Virus record (IMG/VR): IMGVR_UViG_3300025138_000098
Location: 1 to 40,446 of that record
Source of the DNA: a virus
Reading direction: 5' to 3' (one strand)
Length of the DNA stretch: 40,446 nt
The notes under the pieces: model-generated
What the model saw: only the letters and a program-made list of their open reading frames with translations
What the model was told of the DNA's origin: nothing
The model's database searches: none
Shown: positions 6,656 to 13,847 of the stretch, one piece after another
Position numbering within the stretch: position 1 is the first letter of the stretch
Layout of the letters: each line of letters starts with the position of its first letter
Translations under genes and position numbers: made by a program

Positions 6656-7843
6656 TTAAGACCTTAAATATTGAATCATTATTTGTGCAAGAGTTTTAAA
6701 CCATTCTTCATCGTTACCTCTGGTGGTTTCTGCTGCAACTCCGATTCTAACTCCAGAGGTTTCAATAAAACCGCGAGTGTCGTTAGGAACACCATTTTTA
6801 TTTACAGTAATACCTTTTTCTTCTAGTAAATCTGCAAATTCACGACCACTATACTTTTCTTTATTCAAGTTAATAGTAAACATATGAGATTGTGTTCCAC
6901 CAGATACTATTTCTACATCAGCAGCTATGAATGTTTTTGCCATCATGTTTGCATTAGCTATTACTCGTTCAGTATATAAATGAAAGTCTGGTTGTAATGC
7001 TTCGTAGAAACATTGTGCTTTAGCGGCAATGATGTGCATCAGAGGCCCACCTTGAGTGCCGGGAAATACTGCACTATTAAGTTTATTACTATATTCTTTA
7101 TCGTTCCACAAAATCATACCACCACGAGGGCCTCGTAAAGTTTTGTGTGTAGTTGTTGTTACAACATCTGCATAAGGAAATGGATTAGGATATGATTTAC
7201 CAGCAATGAGTCCAGAGTAGTGACTGATATCTGCAAGTAAGATTGCACCTACCGAGTCTGCCATTTTTCTGAATCGTTTCCAATCAATCACTCGACTATA
7301 TGCACTTGCTCCTGCAATAATCATTTTAGGACTATGTTTTAATACTAGTCTTTCTGCTTCATCATAATCAATAATTCCATTATCATCAACACCATAATTC
7401 TTGATAACGAACCACTTACCACTTATATTAACATTCGCACCATGTGATAAGTGTCCACCACTAGATAAGTCCATACTGACAATTAAGTCGTTTGGTTTCA
7501 AGAATGCTTTGAATACTGCAAGGTTTGCATTTGCACCACTATGTGGTTGAACATTTGCAAAGCTACAATCAAATAGTTTAGTTGCATATTCAATTGCAAG
7601 TTCTTCTACCTTGTCAACTTCATCACAACCATTGTAGTATCTTTTGCCGGGCAAACCTTCTGCATACTTGTTGGTTAAGATACTACCACACAATGACATT
7701 ATCTCTGGACTAGTGAAGTTTTCACTTGCGATTAGTTCAACAGTGTTGTCTTGACGAGCAGTTTCATCAAATACTATTTTTTTGATTCGGGGATCAAACA
7801 CGTTTACTCCCAGCATTAATGCTTCTAATTTAGTCATGGCCAT
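6656..7843 (-). CDS. glyA: Serine hydroxymethyltransferase
   Basis: 395 residues, slightly shorter than bacterial GlyA (about 417). It converts serine and tetrahydrofolate to glycine and 5,10-methylene-tetrahydrofolate, using PLP. Seen: ELIASENFTSPEIM, KYAEGLPGKRYYNGCDEVD, the substrate and PLP motifs HSGANANLAVF, LADISHYSGLIAG, and the PLP lysine in TTTTHKTLRGPRGG; then GTQGGPLMH and RIGVAAETTRG. All appear intact, so the enzyme is probably active. In this phage it can recharge the folate used by ThyX. It overlaps the upstream gene by 14 bases; ATG at 7843 or 7837 both possible, neither with a strong ribosome site. Confidence 0.95.
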   Translation of the reverse strand: MAMTKLEALMLGVNVFDPRIKKIVFDETARQDNTVELIASENFTSPEIMSLCGSILTNKYAEGLPGKRYYNGCDEVDKVEELAIEYATKLFDCSFANVQPHSGANANLAVFKAFLKPNDLIVSMDLSSGGHLSHGANVNISGKWFVIKNYGVDDNGIIDYDEAERLVLKHSPKMIIAGASAYSRVIDWKRFRKMADSVGAILLADISHYSGLIAGKSYPNPFPYADVVTTTTHKTLRGPRGGMILWNDKEYSNKLNSAVFPGTQGGPLMHIIAAKAQCFYEALQPDFHLYTERVIANANMMAKTFIAADVEIVSGGTQSHMFTINLNKEKYSGREFADLLEEKGITVNKNGVPNDTRGFIETSGVRIGVAAETTRGNDEEWFKTLAQIMIQYLRS

Positions 7844-8336
7844 TAGCAGAACGAGAACCTTGTGGATATACTTCTGGAGCAGGAACTACAAAGTTTTCAT
7901 CCCAACCAAATGCTTCTTGAACTACTTTTGAAGATAAGCCTTTGTAGACTTGATGTAGTTTTTTATCCTTTGCATGAACCAAAAGTTTTGCTTCACTTTC
8001 GTGTAACGACTCTAGTAACTGAAAGAACATGCTTTCTTTTTGTACTTGACGAGTTTTGGGGTCAGCACCTTTAATGAAATGCCATAGTTTTTTTGATTCC
8101 ATTGAAAGCACTGTATGTTCTGTACCTTCTGGTGCATCATTAGGTGTATAAGGAACTTCACCTTCTGGGAATACCCATTCTAATTTAGGATCAAATCCAG
8201 ATTTCAAAAACATTCTTAATGAATCAGTATTATGTTTTTGAAGGAGTTGAACCTTCTGTGCTTTAGTTTTTGCTTTTGCTACTTTTTCAAGTATTTCTGA
8301 AAAGAGCGGTGTGTATACTTCTACAGGGTTAGCCAT
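7830..8336 (-). CDS. Conserved T4-like phage protein (DUF6433-like)
   Basis: 168 residues. It resembles, from memory, a family found next to the rnh gene in marine T4-like phages (recalled as DUF6433): VYTPLFSEILEKVAKAKTKAQ, LLQKHNTDSLRMFLKSGFDP, LEWVFPEGEVPYTPNDAPEG and GTEHTVLS. Mostly helical, with no catalytic motif visible. It sits between RNase H and SHMT, two bases after RNase H ends, so it may act in replication, but the function is not known. Confidence 0.65.
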   Translation of the reverse strand: MANPVEVYTPLFSEILEKVAKAKTKAQKVQLLQKHNTDSLRMFLKSGFDPKLEWVFPEGEVPYTPNDAPEGTEHTVLSMESKKLWHFIKGADPKTRQVQKESMFFQLLESLHESEAKLLVHAKDKKLHQVYKGLSSKVVQEAFGWDENFVVPAPEVYPQGSRSANGHD

Positions 8337-8338
8337 GT

Positions 8339-9178
8339 TTAAAATTCTCCAATTGTTTCAGTAAGATTTTTCAATCTAGATTGTATAAAATAATTTAATA
8401 GTTTACTTCGATTGCCACAGGGAGCATTGTCAAAAACTTCATTAATTTCAGTTTCCAACTCAGATGGAATCTTATCAAGACTGATAAGAGTTTCATTCCT
8501 TTGGTAATTTCTTTTAACTTCATCAGGTAAATCATCAATATTTGCATTCAACCAGCTTTCAATCTTTTTCTTTGTTAAAGGTTTTTGTCTTAATCCATCT
8601 ACAAAAGTGTTATCAGGTGATAGAACATTAGGCACTCCATCACTAGTGTCGCCTTTAAGTATGTGTTCCTTTATATAGGTATCTGGATTATATCCATTTA
8701 CATACTTCTTGAGAATGGGTGAAAATTGATTTACATCAGAATATTTTTGTAACTGAATAAAGTCTTTATCTCCAGAAACAATCATAATTGGTTCTTTCTT
8801 GTTTTTCACAAGAGTAGCAATAATGTCATCAGCTTCTGCACCATAAACTTCAAGGTACTTATATGGTAAGTTATCTTTGAACTCTGCTTTAATTTTATTC
8901 AGAACTTCAAAGATTGCATCCCAATCCAAGTCAGATTTTTCTCTACCTTTCCTACGACTTGCTTTGTAGTTAGGAAAGAAGTCACGCCTCCAATAATGTT
9001 TGGAATCATAAGCAAGTACAACCTCACCATATTCCTCAGTAAATTGAGTGCGATACATACGAACCGAATTGAGAATCATGTGTCTTACAATGTTCTCATC
9101 TGGTTCTTTAGATTTAGTCATATTCAAATGCATCATTAGACTAGCTACTGTGATTTGATTCATATCAATAATTATCAT
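8339..9178 (-). CDS. rnh: RNase H / 5'-3' exonuclease, T4 Rnh (FEN-1) type
   Basis: 279 residues (T4 Rnh 305). It removes RNA primers and short flaps from lagging-strand fragments. The acidic metal sites of the FEN family are visible: IIIDMNQ at the N-terminus, YDSKHYWRRDFFPNYKASRR (the substrate-binding and Asp region), AEADDIIATLV, VSGDKDFIQLQK and GDTSDGVPN (the helix-hairpin-helix entry). It follows the oxygenase gene with a 4-base overlap and works with gp32 and primase encoded nearby. Confidence 0.93.
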   Translation of the reverse strand: MIIIDMNQITVASLMMHLNMTKSKEPDENIVRHMILNSVRMYRTQFTEEYGEVVLAYDSKHYWRRDFFPNYKASRRKGREKSDLDWDAIFEVLNKIKAEFKDNLPYKYLEVYGAEADDIIATLVKNKKEPIMIVSGDKDFIQLQKYSDVNQFSPILKKYVNGYNPDTYIKEHILKGDTSDGVPNVLSPDNTFVDGLRQKPLTKKKIESWLNANIDDLPDEVKRNYQRNETLISLDKIPSELETEINEVFDNAPCGNRSKLLNYFIQSRLKNLTETIGEF

Positions 9179-9846
9179 AATTTATAATGTGCGTTAAAGC
9201 TCATGCTCCTTCTTTCACCATCAGAATAAAATGGATAAACAGTATGTTTTAACCAAGATGGGAATATTAACATCATTCCAACTTTTGGAACAAATTTAAG
9301 ATTGTCACTTCTAAAGTCTGATTTTTCACCATACATAAATTCAATCAGACCTGTTGCTGGATAGTGATCTTTAAATTCTTTATCATTTTCTTTATGCATA
9401 TCTTTTGGTATCTTTAGATAGATAACACCAGAAAAGTTACCACTGTGTGTATGCCATGGATTGTATTCGTGTTTATACTGACTTACAATCCAACTCTGTG
9501 CAAGATGAATGTTATCAATGGTGGGTTGTTTACCCTTTGAAATCTTAGACCAACCATACGCACGATTGACAACTTCCATGTGTTTAAGATATCCTAGACA
9601 GCCTTCTTTGATTGTGTCTGACAAATACTTAGTTTCTTCTTTATCATAAGCAGGAATTTTTATTTCTTTTGATACCTTACCAACAAGGTTTTCAGAAAAA
9701 TCAAATTTCTTAGAAAGACTTTCATCACCTAATACTGCATCTCCTGCAAGATTAACTAATGAAGTAAATTTTTCTGATAATTTAAATTCCAAAATTGTAG
9801 GACTAAAATTTTCCCATACAATGGGATCACTCGATAGGTTGTTCAT
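9175..9846 (-). CDS. Putative 2-oxoglutarate/Fe(II) oxygenase
   Basis: 223 residues. The C-terminal half has the double-stranded beta-helix pattern of 2OG-Fe(II) oxygenases: YNPWHTHSGNFSGVIYLKIP (His cluster for iron), then GMMLIFPSWLKHTVYPF with the distal His and GERRSMSFNAHY with the Arg that would hold 2-oxoglutarate. Such genes are frequent in marine T4-like phages; substrates are not known (protein, nucleic acid or lipid all possible). I chose ATG 9846, preceded by GGAAG; an ATG six codons upstream is also possible. It overlaps the upstream gene. Confidence 0.8.
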   Translation of the reverse strand: MNNLSSDPIVWENFSPTILEFKLSEKFTSLVNLAGDAVLGDESLSKKFDFSENLVGKVSKEIKIPAYDKEETKYLSDTIKEGCLGYLKHMEVVNRAYGWSKISKGKQPTIDNIHLAQSWIVSQYKHEYNPWHTHSGNFSGVIYLKIPKDMHKENDKEFKDHYPATGLIEFMYGEKSDFRSDNLKFVPKVGMMLIFPSWLKHTVYPFYSDGERRSMSFNAHYKL

Positions 9847-10240
9847 AACTTTCTTCCATAACATCTAACATGTCATCTAGCATGTCTTTATCTATTGATA
9901 TGATACCATCTTTGGCTATCATAAGATTATCAATGAATACACTCATAGTGTGTCCATAATCAAACTTCCTATAAAGCATAGATTTTACCACCTCATTTAT
10001 ATATCCAATTTCTTTTAAAAACTCAGGTGAAGTTAAATCAAAACCTTCTTCATTAAATTTGTGTATCAATGGAATTATAAGTTGACTTGTAATGCCATCA
10101 ATCACTTCTATGTCATTTGCAATTTTCTTACTTTCATCATACAAATTAGACATTTCTTCTTTGTCTAGCCATGGGCCTTTTACTACATTGTTCTTTATTT
10201 TTTTGTTACTACTGGGCCCTTCGGTGTTATCGTTTTCCAT
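9827..10240 (-). CDS. Conserved phage hypothetical protein, acidic and helical
   Basis: 137 residues, function unknown. After a Ser/Asn/Lys-rich start, the pattern GPWLDKEEMSNLYDESKKIA, then GITSQLIIPLIHKFNEEGFDL and a Met/Asp-rich C-terminus (DKDMLDDMLDVMEESYEQ) suggest a small helical bundle. It overlaps both neighbours (46 bases with the basic protein upstream, about 20 downstream), a dense overlap typical of this phage. I recall similar proteins in cyanophages but no function. Confidence 0.6.
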   Translation of the reverse strand: MENDNTEGPSSNKKIKNNVVKGPWLDKEEMSNLYDESKKIANDIEVIDGITSQLIIPLIHKFNEEGFDLTSPEFLKEIGYINEVVKSMLYRKFDYGHTMSVFIDNLMIAKDGIISIDKDMLDDMLDVMEESYEQPIE

Positions 10241-10641
10241 TTGACTCGTCCTTCTTGATGTTCTCCATAACGATCATCACACCAATCGCCTGTTTTAAGA
10301 TAAGCATTACAATGACGAATGTAACCTTCTATGTCAGCAACTTTTGCGATTGCACCAGAAACACCTTTCCTGACACTGCTTTTTTCTTCGTTTAAAATAC
10401 TTTTTTGAGTTTTAATCCAAGACTTAACTTTACTAGGATGTAAAAAGTGATCTTCTGGTAGTCCTAATAAAGAACTATGGACAGAAGAATTTACAGCTGG
10501 TTTTCTTGCAGCACGAGCTAATGCAAGTCGTTCAATAGCCGCAGACCTTTGTTCTGGGGTCAAGGGCTTGCGTTTTTTACGAGGTTTACTTGGTTTCCAA
10601 TCTTTGTGATTAGGTAAACTTTCTTTAACTTTTTTAGTCAT
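10195..10641 (-). CDS. Basic conserved phage protein (KPRKKRKPLTPEQR type)
   Basis: 148 residues from ATG at 10641; a TTG two codons upstream is less likely. The N-terminus KPSKPRKKRKPLTPEQRSAA then IERLALARAARKP is strongly basic and helical, suggesting nucleic-acid binding; I recall the same motif from cyanophage conserved proteins of unknown role. The C-terminal half has SKVKSWIKTQKSILNEEKSS, a helix, and a Cys/Trp/Asp region (GDWCDDRYGEHQEGRVKWK). It overlaps the next gene by 46 bases in another frame. Confidence 0.6.
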   Translation of the reverse strand: MTKKVKESLPNHKDWKPSKPRKKRKPLTPEQRSAAIERLALARAARKPAVNSSVHSSLLGLPEDHFLHPSKVKSWIKTQKSILNEEKSSVRKGVSGAIAKVADIEGYIRHCNAYLKTGDWCDDRYGEHQEGRVKWKTITPKGPVVTKK

Positions 10642-10665
10642 TTTCAATTACTTCCATAATATAAA

Positions 10666-10857
10666 TTAAATACATTTAACCTTTTGTAACTCTTTTTCGC
10701 CAGTTTCGGGATTGACTTTAATTTTAATAAAACCCTGTTCTTCTAAAATATTTAATAGTTTTTCAGTTACAGGTTCAGTAGCAGAACTTCTTCCCCACAG
10801 ATAAGTGCCAAAACAAGCTACAAGTGAAATGATTGTTGCGGTATATGTGTCAATCAT
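10666..10857 (-). CDS. Small single-pass membrane protein
   Basis: 63 residues with one N-terminal membrane helix (TATIISLVACFGTYLWG, about 5-21) and a soluble tail, ILEEQGFIKIKVNPETGEKE, possibly cytoplasmic. Its ATG overlaps the stop of the 53-residue gene (ATGA). The pattern, one helix then a short GFIK.. domain, is common in marine T4-like phages. Function unknown. Confidence 0.6.
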   Translation of the reverse strand: MIDTYTATIISLVACFGTYLWGRSSATEPVTEKLLNILEEQGFIKIKVNPETGEKELQKVKCI

Positions 10858-11015
10858 GGATACACCTCCTCGATATATTCTTTTGCATATTCAACAGCAA
10901 AAGACATTTGAAATGTTTTCTTGACATCATTAAGAATTTCATCAACAGACTTTTTTCCTAAATTATCATTAACAAACTCTTGAATGTCCAAAGATATTTC
11001 ATTCATTTTGCTCAT
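10854..11015 (-). CDS. Small acidic hypothetical protein (53 aa)
   Basis: A 53-residue gene read directly from the sequence: it starts MSKMNEISLDIQEFVNDNLG and ends YIEEVYP. The start is supported by AAAGGAGAG six to seven bases upstream and by a promoter (11046-11074) placing it first in the transcript; its stop overlaps the ATG of the next gene. The sequence is all-helical in pattern (KKSVDEILNDVKKTFQMSFA). No family recognised. Confidence 0.7.
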   Translation of the reverse strand: MSKMNEISLDIQEFVNDNLGKKSVDEILNDVKKTFQMSFAVEYAKEYIEEVYP

Positions 11016-11045
11016 TATTCTCTCCTTTTATTATCTTATGTATAC

Positions 11046-11074
11046 ATAATAACACAACAAAAGTATAAAGTCAA
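11046..11074 (-). promoter_or_regulatory. Sigma70-type promoter with embedded stop codon
   Basis: TTGACT (11074-11069), 17-base spacer and TATTAT (11051-11046) on the minus strand. The TGA inside TTGACT is the in-frame stop codon of the methyltransferase gene. The predicted start near 11039 leaves about 24 bases before the 53-residue gene. Confidence 0.87.
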
Positions 11075-11661
11075 GAGGTTTTCTTATCTAACTTTAAATT
11101 ATTTAGGAAATATTCCATGTATAAATCTTCATTTAGTATAGAATATCCATTAAAATCTCCGTAAGTTTTGATGTGAGTATACACTCGTTTATAGGAATAT
11201 TTTTCATACATTTCTGTCCACCAAGAAATGGGTTTTCGTGTACAGTGTGCATTCTCACCATTGGGTAGGATTGCTATTGCTGGTGAAGTTGCAATTGCAA
11301 GGAATACAAACTTATCAGCTCTTTTGGTAATCATATTAATTGTTTCTGGGATTTGTTCTTCGGGAATGTGTTCTAATACATCAGTAGAGATGATACCATC
11401 AAAAGGGCCATCTGGTAAGGTTTCAAACTCTGGTACTGCTGGGTCATACAGAGTTGGCATGATACCCATATCTTTGTGGTGTTTCCATTTAGAATACTGT
11501 TGACCTTTACCACAACCAAAGTCTAATAGAGTTTCTGGTTTCATATCTTTTATCAAATCTAAAATATGTTGTAGTTGCGGTTTAAGATTGTTGCCGGGAT
11601 AATTGGTATTTTGGTCTGCGTGAAATTGTTTATACTGATCTATCCAATCATTGTTGTCCAT
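11071..11661 (-). CDS. Class I SAM-dependent methyltransferase
   Basis: 196 residues. SAM-binding motif I is LLDFGCGKGQQYSKW; the post-I acidic region is PTLYDPAVPEF, and motif IV-like GIISTDVLEHIPEEQ follows, with KFVFLAIATSPA as a later strand. This is the Methyltransf_11/23 class, mainly small-molecule, lipid or sugar methylation; DNA methylation is less likely because no DPPY motif is present. Substrate unknown. The ATG overlaps the GIY-YIG gene end by 14 bases. The stop codon sits inside the next promoter's -35 box. Confidence 0.85.
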   Translation of the reverse strand: MDNNDWIDQYKQFHADQNTNYPGNNLKPQLQHILDLIKDMKPETLLDFGCGKGQQYSKWKHHKDMGIMPTLYDPAVPEFETLPDGPFDGIISTDVLEHIPEEQIPETINMITKRADKFVFLAIATSPAIAILPNGENAHCTRKPISWWTEMYEKYSYKRVYTHIKTYGDFNGYSILNEDLYMEYFLNNLKLDKKTS

Positions 11662-12115
11662 TATGTATCCTCAAATGTTCTTGTAACATCTTTGAGCTTC
11701 CTATTCTAACATTGATAATACCATTATAGTATTCATCAGTTTCTAGAACCCTTCTGTCAAATTGTTCTTTTGCTTCTAAGTAACTTAATATTCCTCTACT
11801 TGAACAATAATGTAAAATTTCTCTGGTAAATTTATCTTCACCAAACGATATAACATCAGCGTTCAAGTGTTCAGAAGAACCCCAATAATCTCTCCAATCA
11901 CTTTCTTTTGTTGAGCGTCTTTTATTTGTTCTGCCTTTAAGTGGTGGTCTAGTAACTTTAAACCTTGCGAGTTTCTTACCAATATACTTTCTGTTGTTAG
12001 CAAGATTAGTTATGAGATAAACAAATCCCTCGCAATCATCTGGTAGTTGTTCTACTATCTTTCCTTGATGTGTCCACTTTGTTGGAATTGTCATCAATTC
12101 CATTGCTTTTTTCAT
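11648..12115 (-). CDS. GIY-YIG-like nuclease domain protein
   Basis: 155 residues from ATG 12115. The pattern GFVYLITNLANNRKYIGKKLAR is the GIY-YIG motif (here Y-L-I and Y-I-G spaced by 10 residues), followed by a basic stretch and DWRDYWGSSEHLNADV, where Arg and Glu residues could complete the active site. Small GIY-YIG proteins in phages act as endonucleases or homing relatives; none of the usual intron context is seen here. An earlier in-frame start (12154) would lengthen an already large overlap with the neighbouring 62-residue gene, so I prefer 12115, behind a GGGAAA site. Confidence 0.7.
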   Translation of the reverse strand: MKKAMELMTIPTKWTHQGKIVEQLPDDCEGFVYLITNLANNRKYIGKKLARFKVTRPPLKGRTNKRRSTKESDWRDYWGSSEHLNADVISFGEDKFTREILHYCSSRGILSYLEAKEQFDRRVLETDEYYNGIINVRIGSSKMLQEHLRIHNGQQ

Positions 12116-12221
12116 TATCACATTTCCCAAATATAGAATCCCAATTCTTATCAAATTGTTCTCTACTATTTATGGGTCTTTGCATACTACCTTTTCCACC
12201 ATAATCTCTACCAGATGTCAT
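12036..12221 (-). CDS. Small conserved phage protein overlapping the GIY-YIG gene
   Basis: 61 residues from the ATG at 12221, nine bases after AGAGG. The start MTSGRDYGGKGSMQRPINSR then EQFDKNWDSIFGK matches, from memory, a short protein conserved in marine T4-like phages. After that the sequence is polar, Asn/Ser/Asp/Arg-rich, and lies in the region shared (about 80 bases) with the GIY-YIG gene in another frame. I judge it a real gene because the N-terminal motif is conserved and the ribosome site is good; the dual-coding tail is less certain. Confidence 0.55.
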   Translation of the reverse strand: MTSGRDYGGKGSMQRPINSREQFDKNWDSIFGKCDNEKSNGIDDNSNKVDTSRKDSRTTTR

Positions 12222-12372
12222 TCTCATCATCCTCTACTTCTTCTATAAATTCAAATGTTTCGTCAAGTTCATATCCACAAAATGAACAAAAAGTTACTTT
12301 GTATAGTCGGGGCTCCATGTTGTGTTTTATATGGTATTCTGCTTCACAAGATTCACACACGATAAGTTTCAC
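12208..12372 (-). CDS. Small zinc-ribbon protein (54 aa)
   Basis: A 54-residue gene read directly. It has a GTG start overlapping the dCMP deaminase stop (GTGA) and begins MKLIVCESCEAEYHIKH. Two CxxC knuckles, CESC (6-9) and CSFC (29-32), make a classic zinc ribbon, followed by an acidic tail EEVEDDENDIW. Similar small zinc ribbons are common in T4-like marine phages, at times thought to bind nucleic acid or RNA polymerase; no direct evidence here. An internal ATG would lose the first knuckle, so GTG is preferred. Confidence 0.75.
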   Translation of the reverse strand: MKLIVCESCEAEYHIKHNMEPRLYKVTFCSFCGYELDETFEFIEEVEDDENDIW

Positions 12373-12797
12373 AACTGTTTTACCCCTATGTTACAGGAAT
12401 TTAAAAATTCTATTCCATCAGTTTTTCTGTAAACTTCTCTATAATATACATTCTTTATTCCAGAACCATAGATTAACTTTGAACAACTCATACATGGTGC
12501 ATGTGTTATATATATGTCAGAATCTAAACCACTTTCTATTGACCTAGCAAGTTTACTTATCGCATTAGCTTCAGCATGTATTACTTCTGGTTTTGTAATT
12601 TCTGCTGGAAATCCTATATCATGTTGTGGAAAGCTTACTTCACAAGCATTATCCCAACCCGAAGGTGTACCATTATACCCAATAGAAATGATACGATTAT
12701 CTTTTACAATAATCGCACCTACTTTTAATTTATTGGCTGTAGATAACTCGGCAAAGGTTTCTGCGGTAATCATGTAAGCGTTTTGCCATTTGTTCAT
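12369..12797 (-). CDS. dCMP deaminase
   Basis: 142 residues. It deaminates dCMP to dUMP, feeding ThyX. The zinc site is complete: HAEANA (His74 and the proton-shuttle Glu76) and APCMSCSKLI (Cys102 and Cys105). KVGAIIVKDNRIISIGYNG and SGWDNACE fit the T4 Cd-type enzyme. The start is the ATG at 12797, which overlaps the nrdB stop as TAATG; a longer frame exists but would add 11 residues over nrdB. It follows nrdB directly, so nucleotide genes are clustered. Confidence 0.92.
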   Translation of the reverse strand: MNKWQNAYMITAETFAELSTANKLKVGAIIVKDNRIISIGYNGTPSGWDNACEVSFPQHDIGFPAEITKPEVIHAEANAISKLARSIESGLDSDIYITHAPCMSCSKLIYGSGIKNVYYREVYRKTDGIEFLNSCNIGVKQL

Positions 12798-13801
12798 TAA
12801 GCGGCACACCCCTGACCATCTAAACCACAAACTTCACCTTCTGGAGTATTTTCTACCCAACCCCAATCACCTTCCATACCATTTACAGAATATTCAGTAA
12901 CCCTTTTTTCAAAGAAGTTGTCGTGTGATGCACCATTCAATACCCAATCTAACCATGGCATTGGATTGTCTTTTACTTTAAATTTAGGTTTCATACCCAA
13001 TTGTAATAGTCTACGATCAGCAATATGACGAATGTATTGTTTGACATCTTTTTCAGTAATACCTTCTTGGTCGTGACCACTAAATGCTAACTTAATAAAT
13101 TTATCTTCTAGTTTAACAGCGTTAGTTGCCATTTCATAAACTTTAGACTTCAACTCATCATTTACAATGCGTGGGTGTTCTTCTACAAACTCACGAAACA
13201 ACTTAGCATTACCTTGAACATGCATAGTTTCATCACGAATAGACCACTCAACAATAGTACCCATACCTTTCATCTTACCGAAACGCTGGAAGTTTAGTAA
13301 CATAACGAACGATGCAAATAAGGACATACCTTCATTAAATACTGATTGAGCTAAAATGAGAGCAAGACCTGTATGTGAATTAATGCTACCTTCTTTCATA
13401 AAGTCTAACTTGTCAGACATCTCAGAATACTCAAGGAATGTATGAAACTCCTCATCTGGTAATCCTAAAGTGTCATTTAACAAAGCATATGCACGTTGAT
13501 GAACACCCTCACGATTAGCGAATGATGCAAGCATATTGCGAATCTCATTGTTCTTAAATTTTGGAATCATTAGTTCGTGATAATTGTCACCAACCTGTAC
13601 ATCAGATTGTGTGAACAAACGAAGAATTTGAGTCACAAAATCTTTTTCATTTTCAGTTAATTTTGTTTTCCAATCTTGTACATCTTCAGATAGTTCTGCT
13701 TCATCTTCTACCCAATGAATTTCTTCATGTTTTTTTGTTAGTTCAACAGCCCATGGATAGTGAAATGGACGATAACTCTTTGATGTGTCTAATAATGACA
13801 T
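12797..13801 (-). CDS. nrdB: Ribonucleotide reductase small subunit NrdB (class Ia)
   Basis: 334 residues. It houses the diiron-tyrosyl radical that powers NrdA. Metal and radical residues are visible: REGVHQRAY gives the E-x-x-H ligands and the Tyr four residues later (as E115, H118, Y122 of E. coli); FNEGMSLFASF and RDETMHVQGN give the second Glu and E-x-x-H pair. The C-terminus VENTPEGEVCGLDGQGCAA bears two cysteines, unusual for NrdB and of unknown meaning. The start is ATG 13801 behind AGGAG; a longer frame (13834) has no ribosome site. Confidence 0.95.
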   Translation of the reverse strand: MSLLDTSKSYRPFHYPWAVELTKKHEEIHWVEDEAELSEDVQDWKTKLTENEKDFVTQILRLFTQSDVQVGDNYHELMIPKFKNNEIRNMLASFANREGVHQRAYALLNDTLGLPDEEFHTFLEYSEMSDKLDFMKEGSINSHTGLALILAQSVFNEGMSLFASFVMLLNFQRFGKMKGMGTIVEWSIRDETMHVQGNAKLFREFVEEHPRIVNDELKSKVYEMATNAVKLEDKFIKLAFSGHDQEGITEKDVKQYIRHIADRRLLQLGMKPKFKVKDNPMPWLDWVLNGASHDNFFEKRVTEYSVNGMEGDWGWVENTPEGEVCGLDGQGCAA

Positions 13802-13847
13802 GTGTTCTCCTATTTTAGTTTTATTTGTAACCATTACAACACAAAAA

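Noticed and set aside
13802-13834. Longer NrdB start
   Set aside because: No ribosome site before it, whereas ATG 13801 has a perfect AGGAG.
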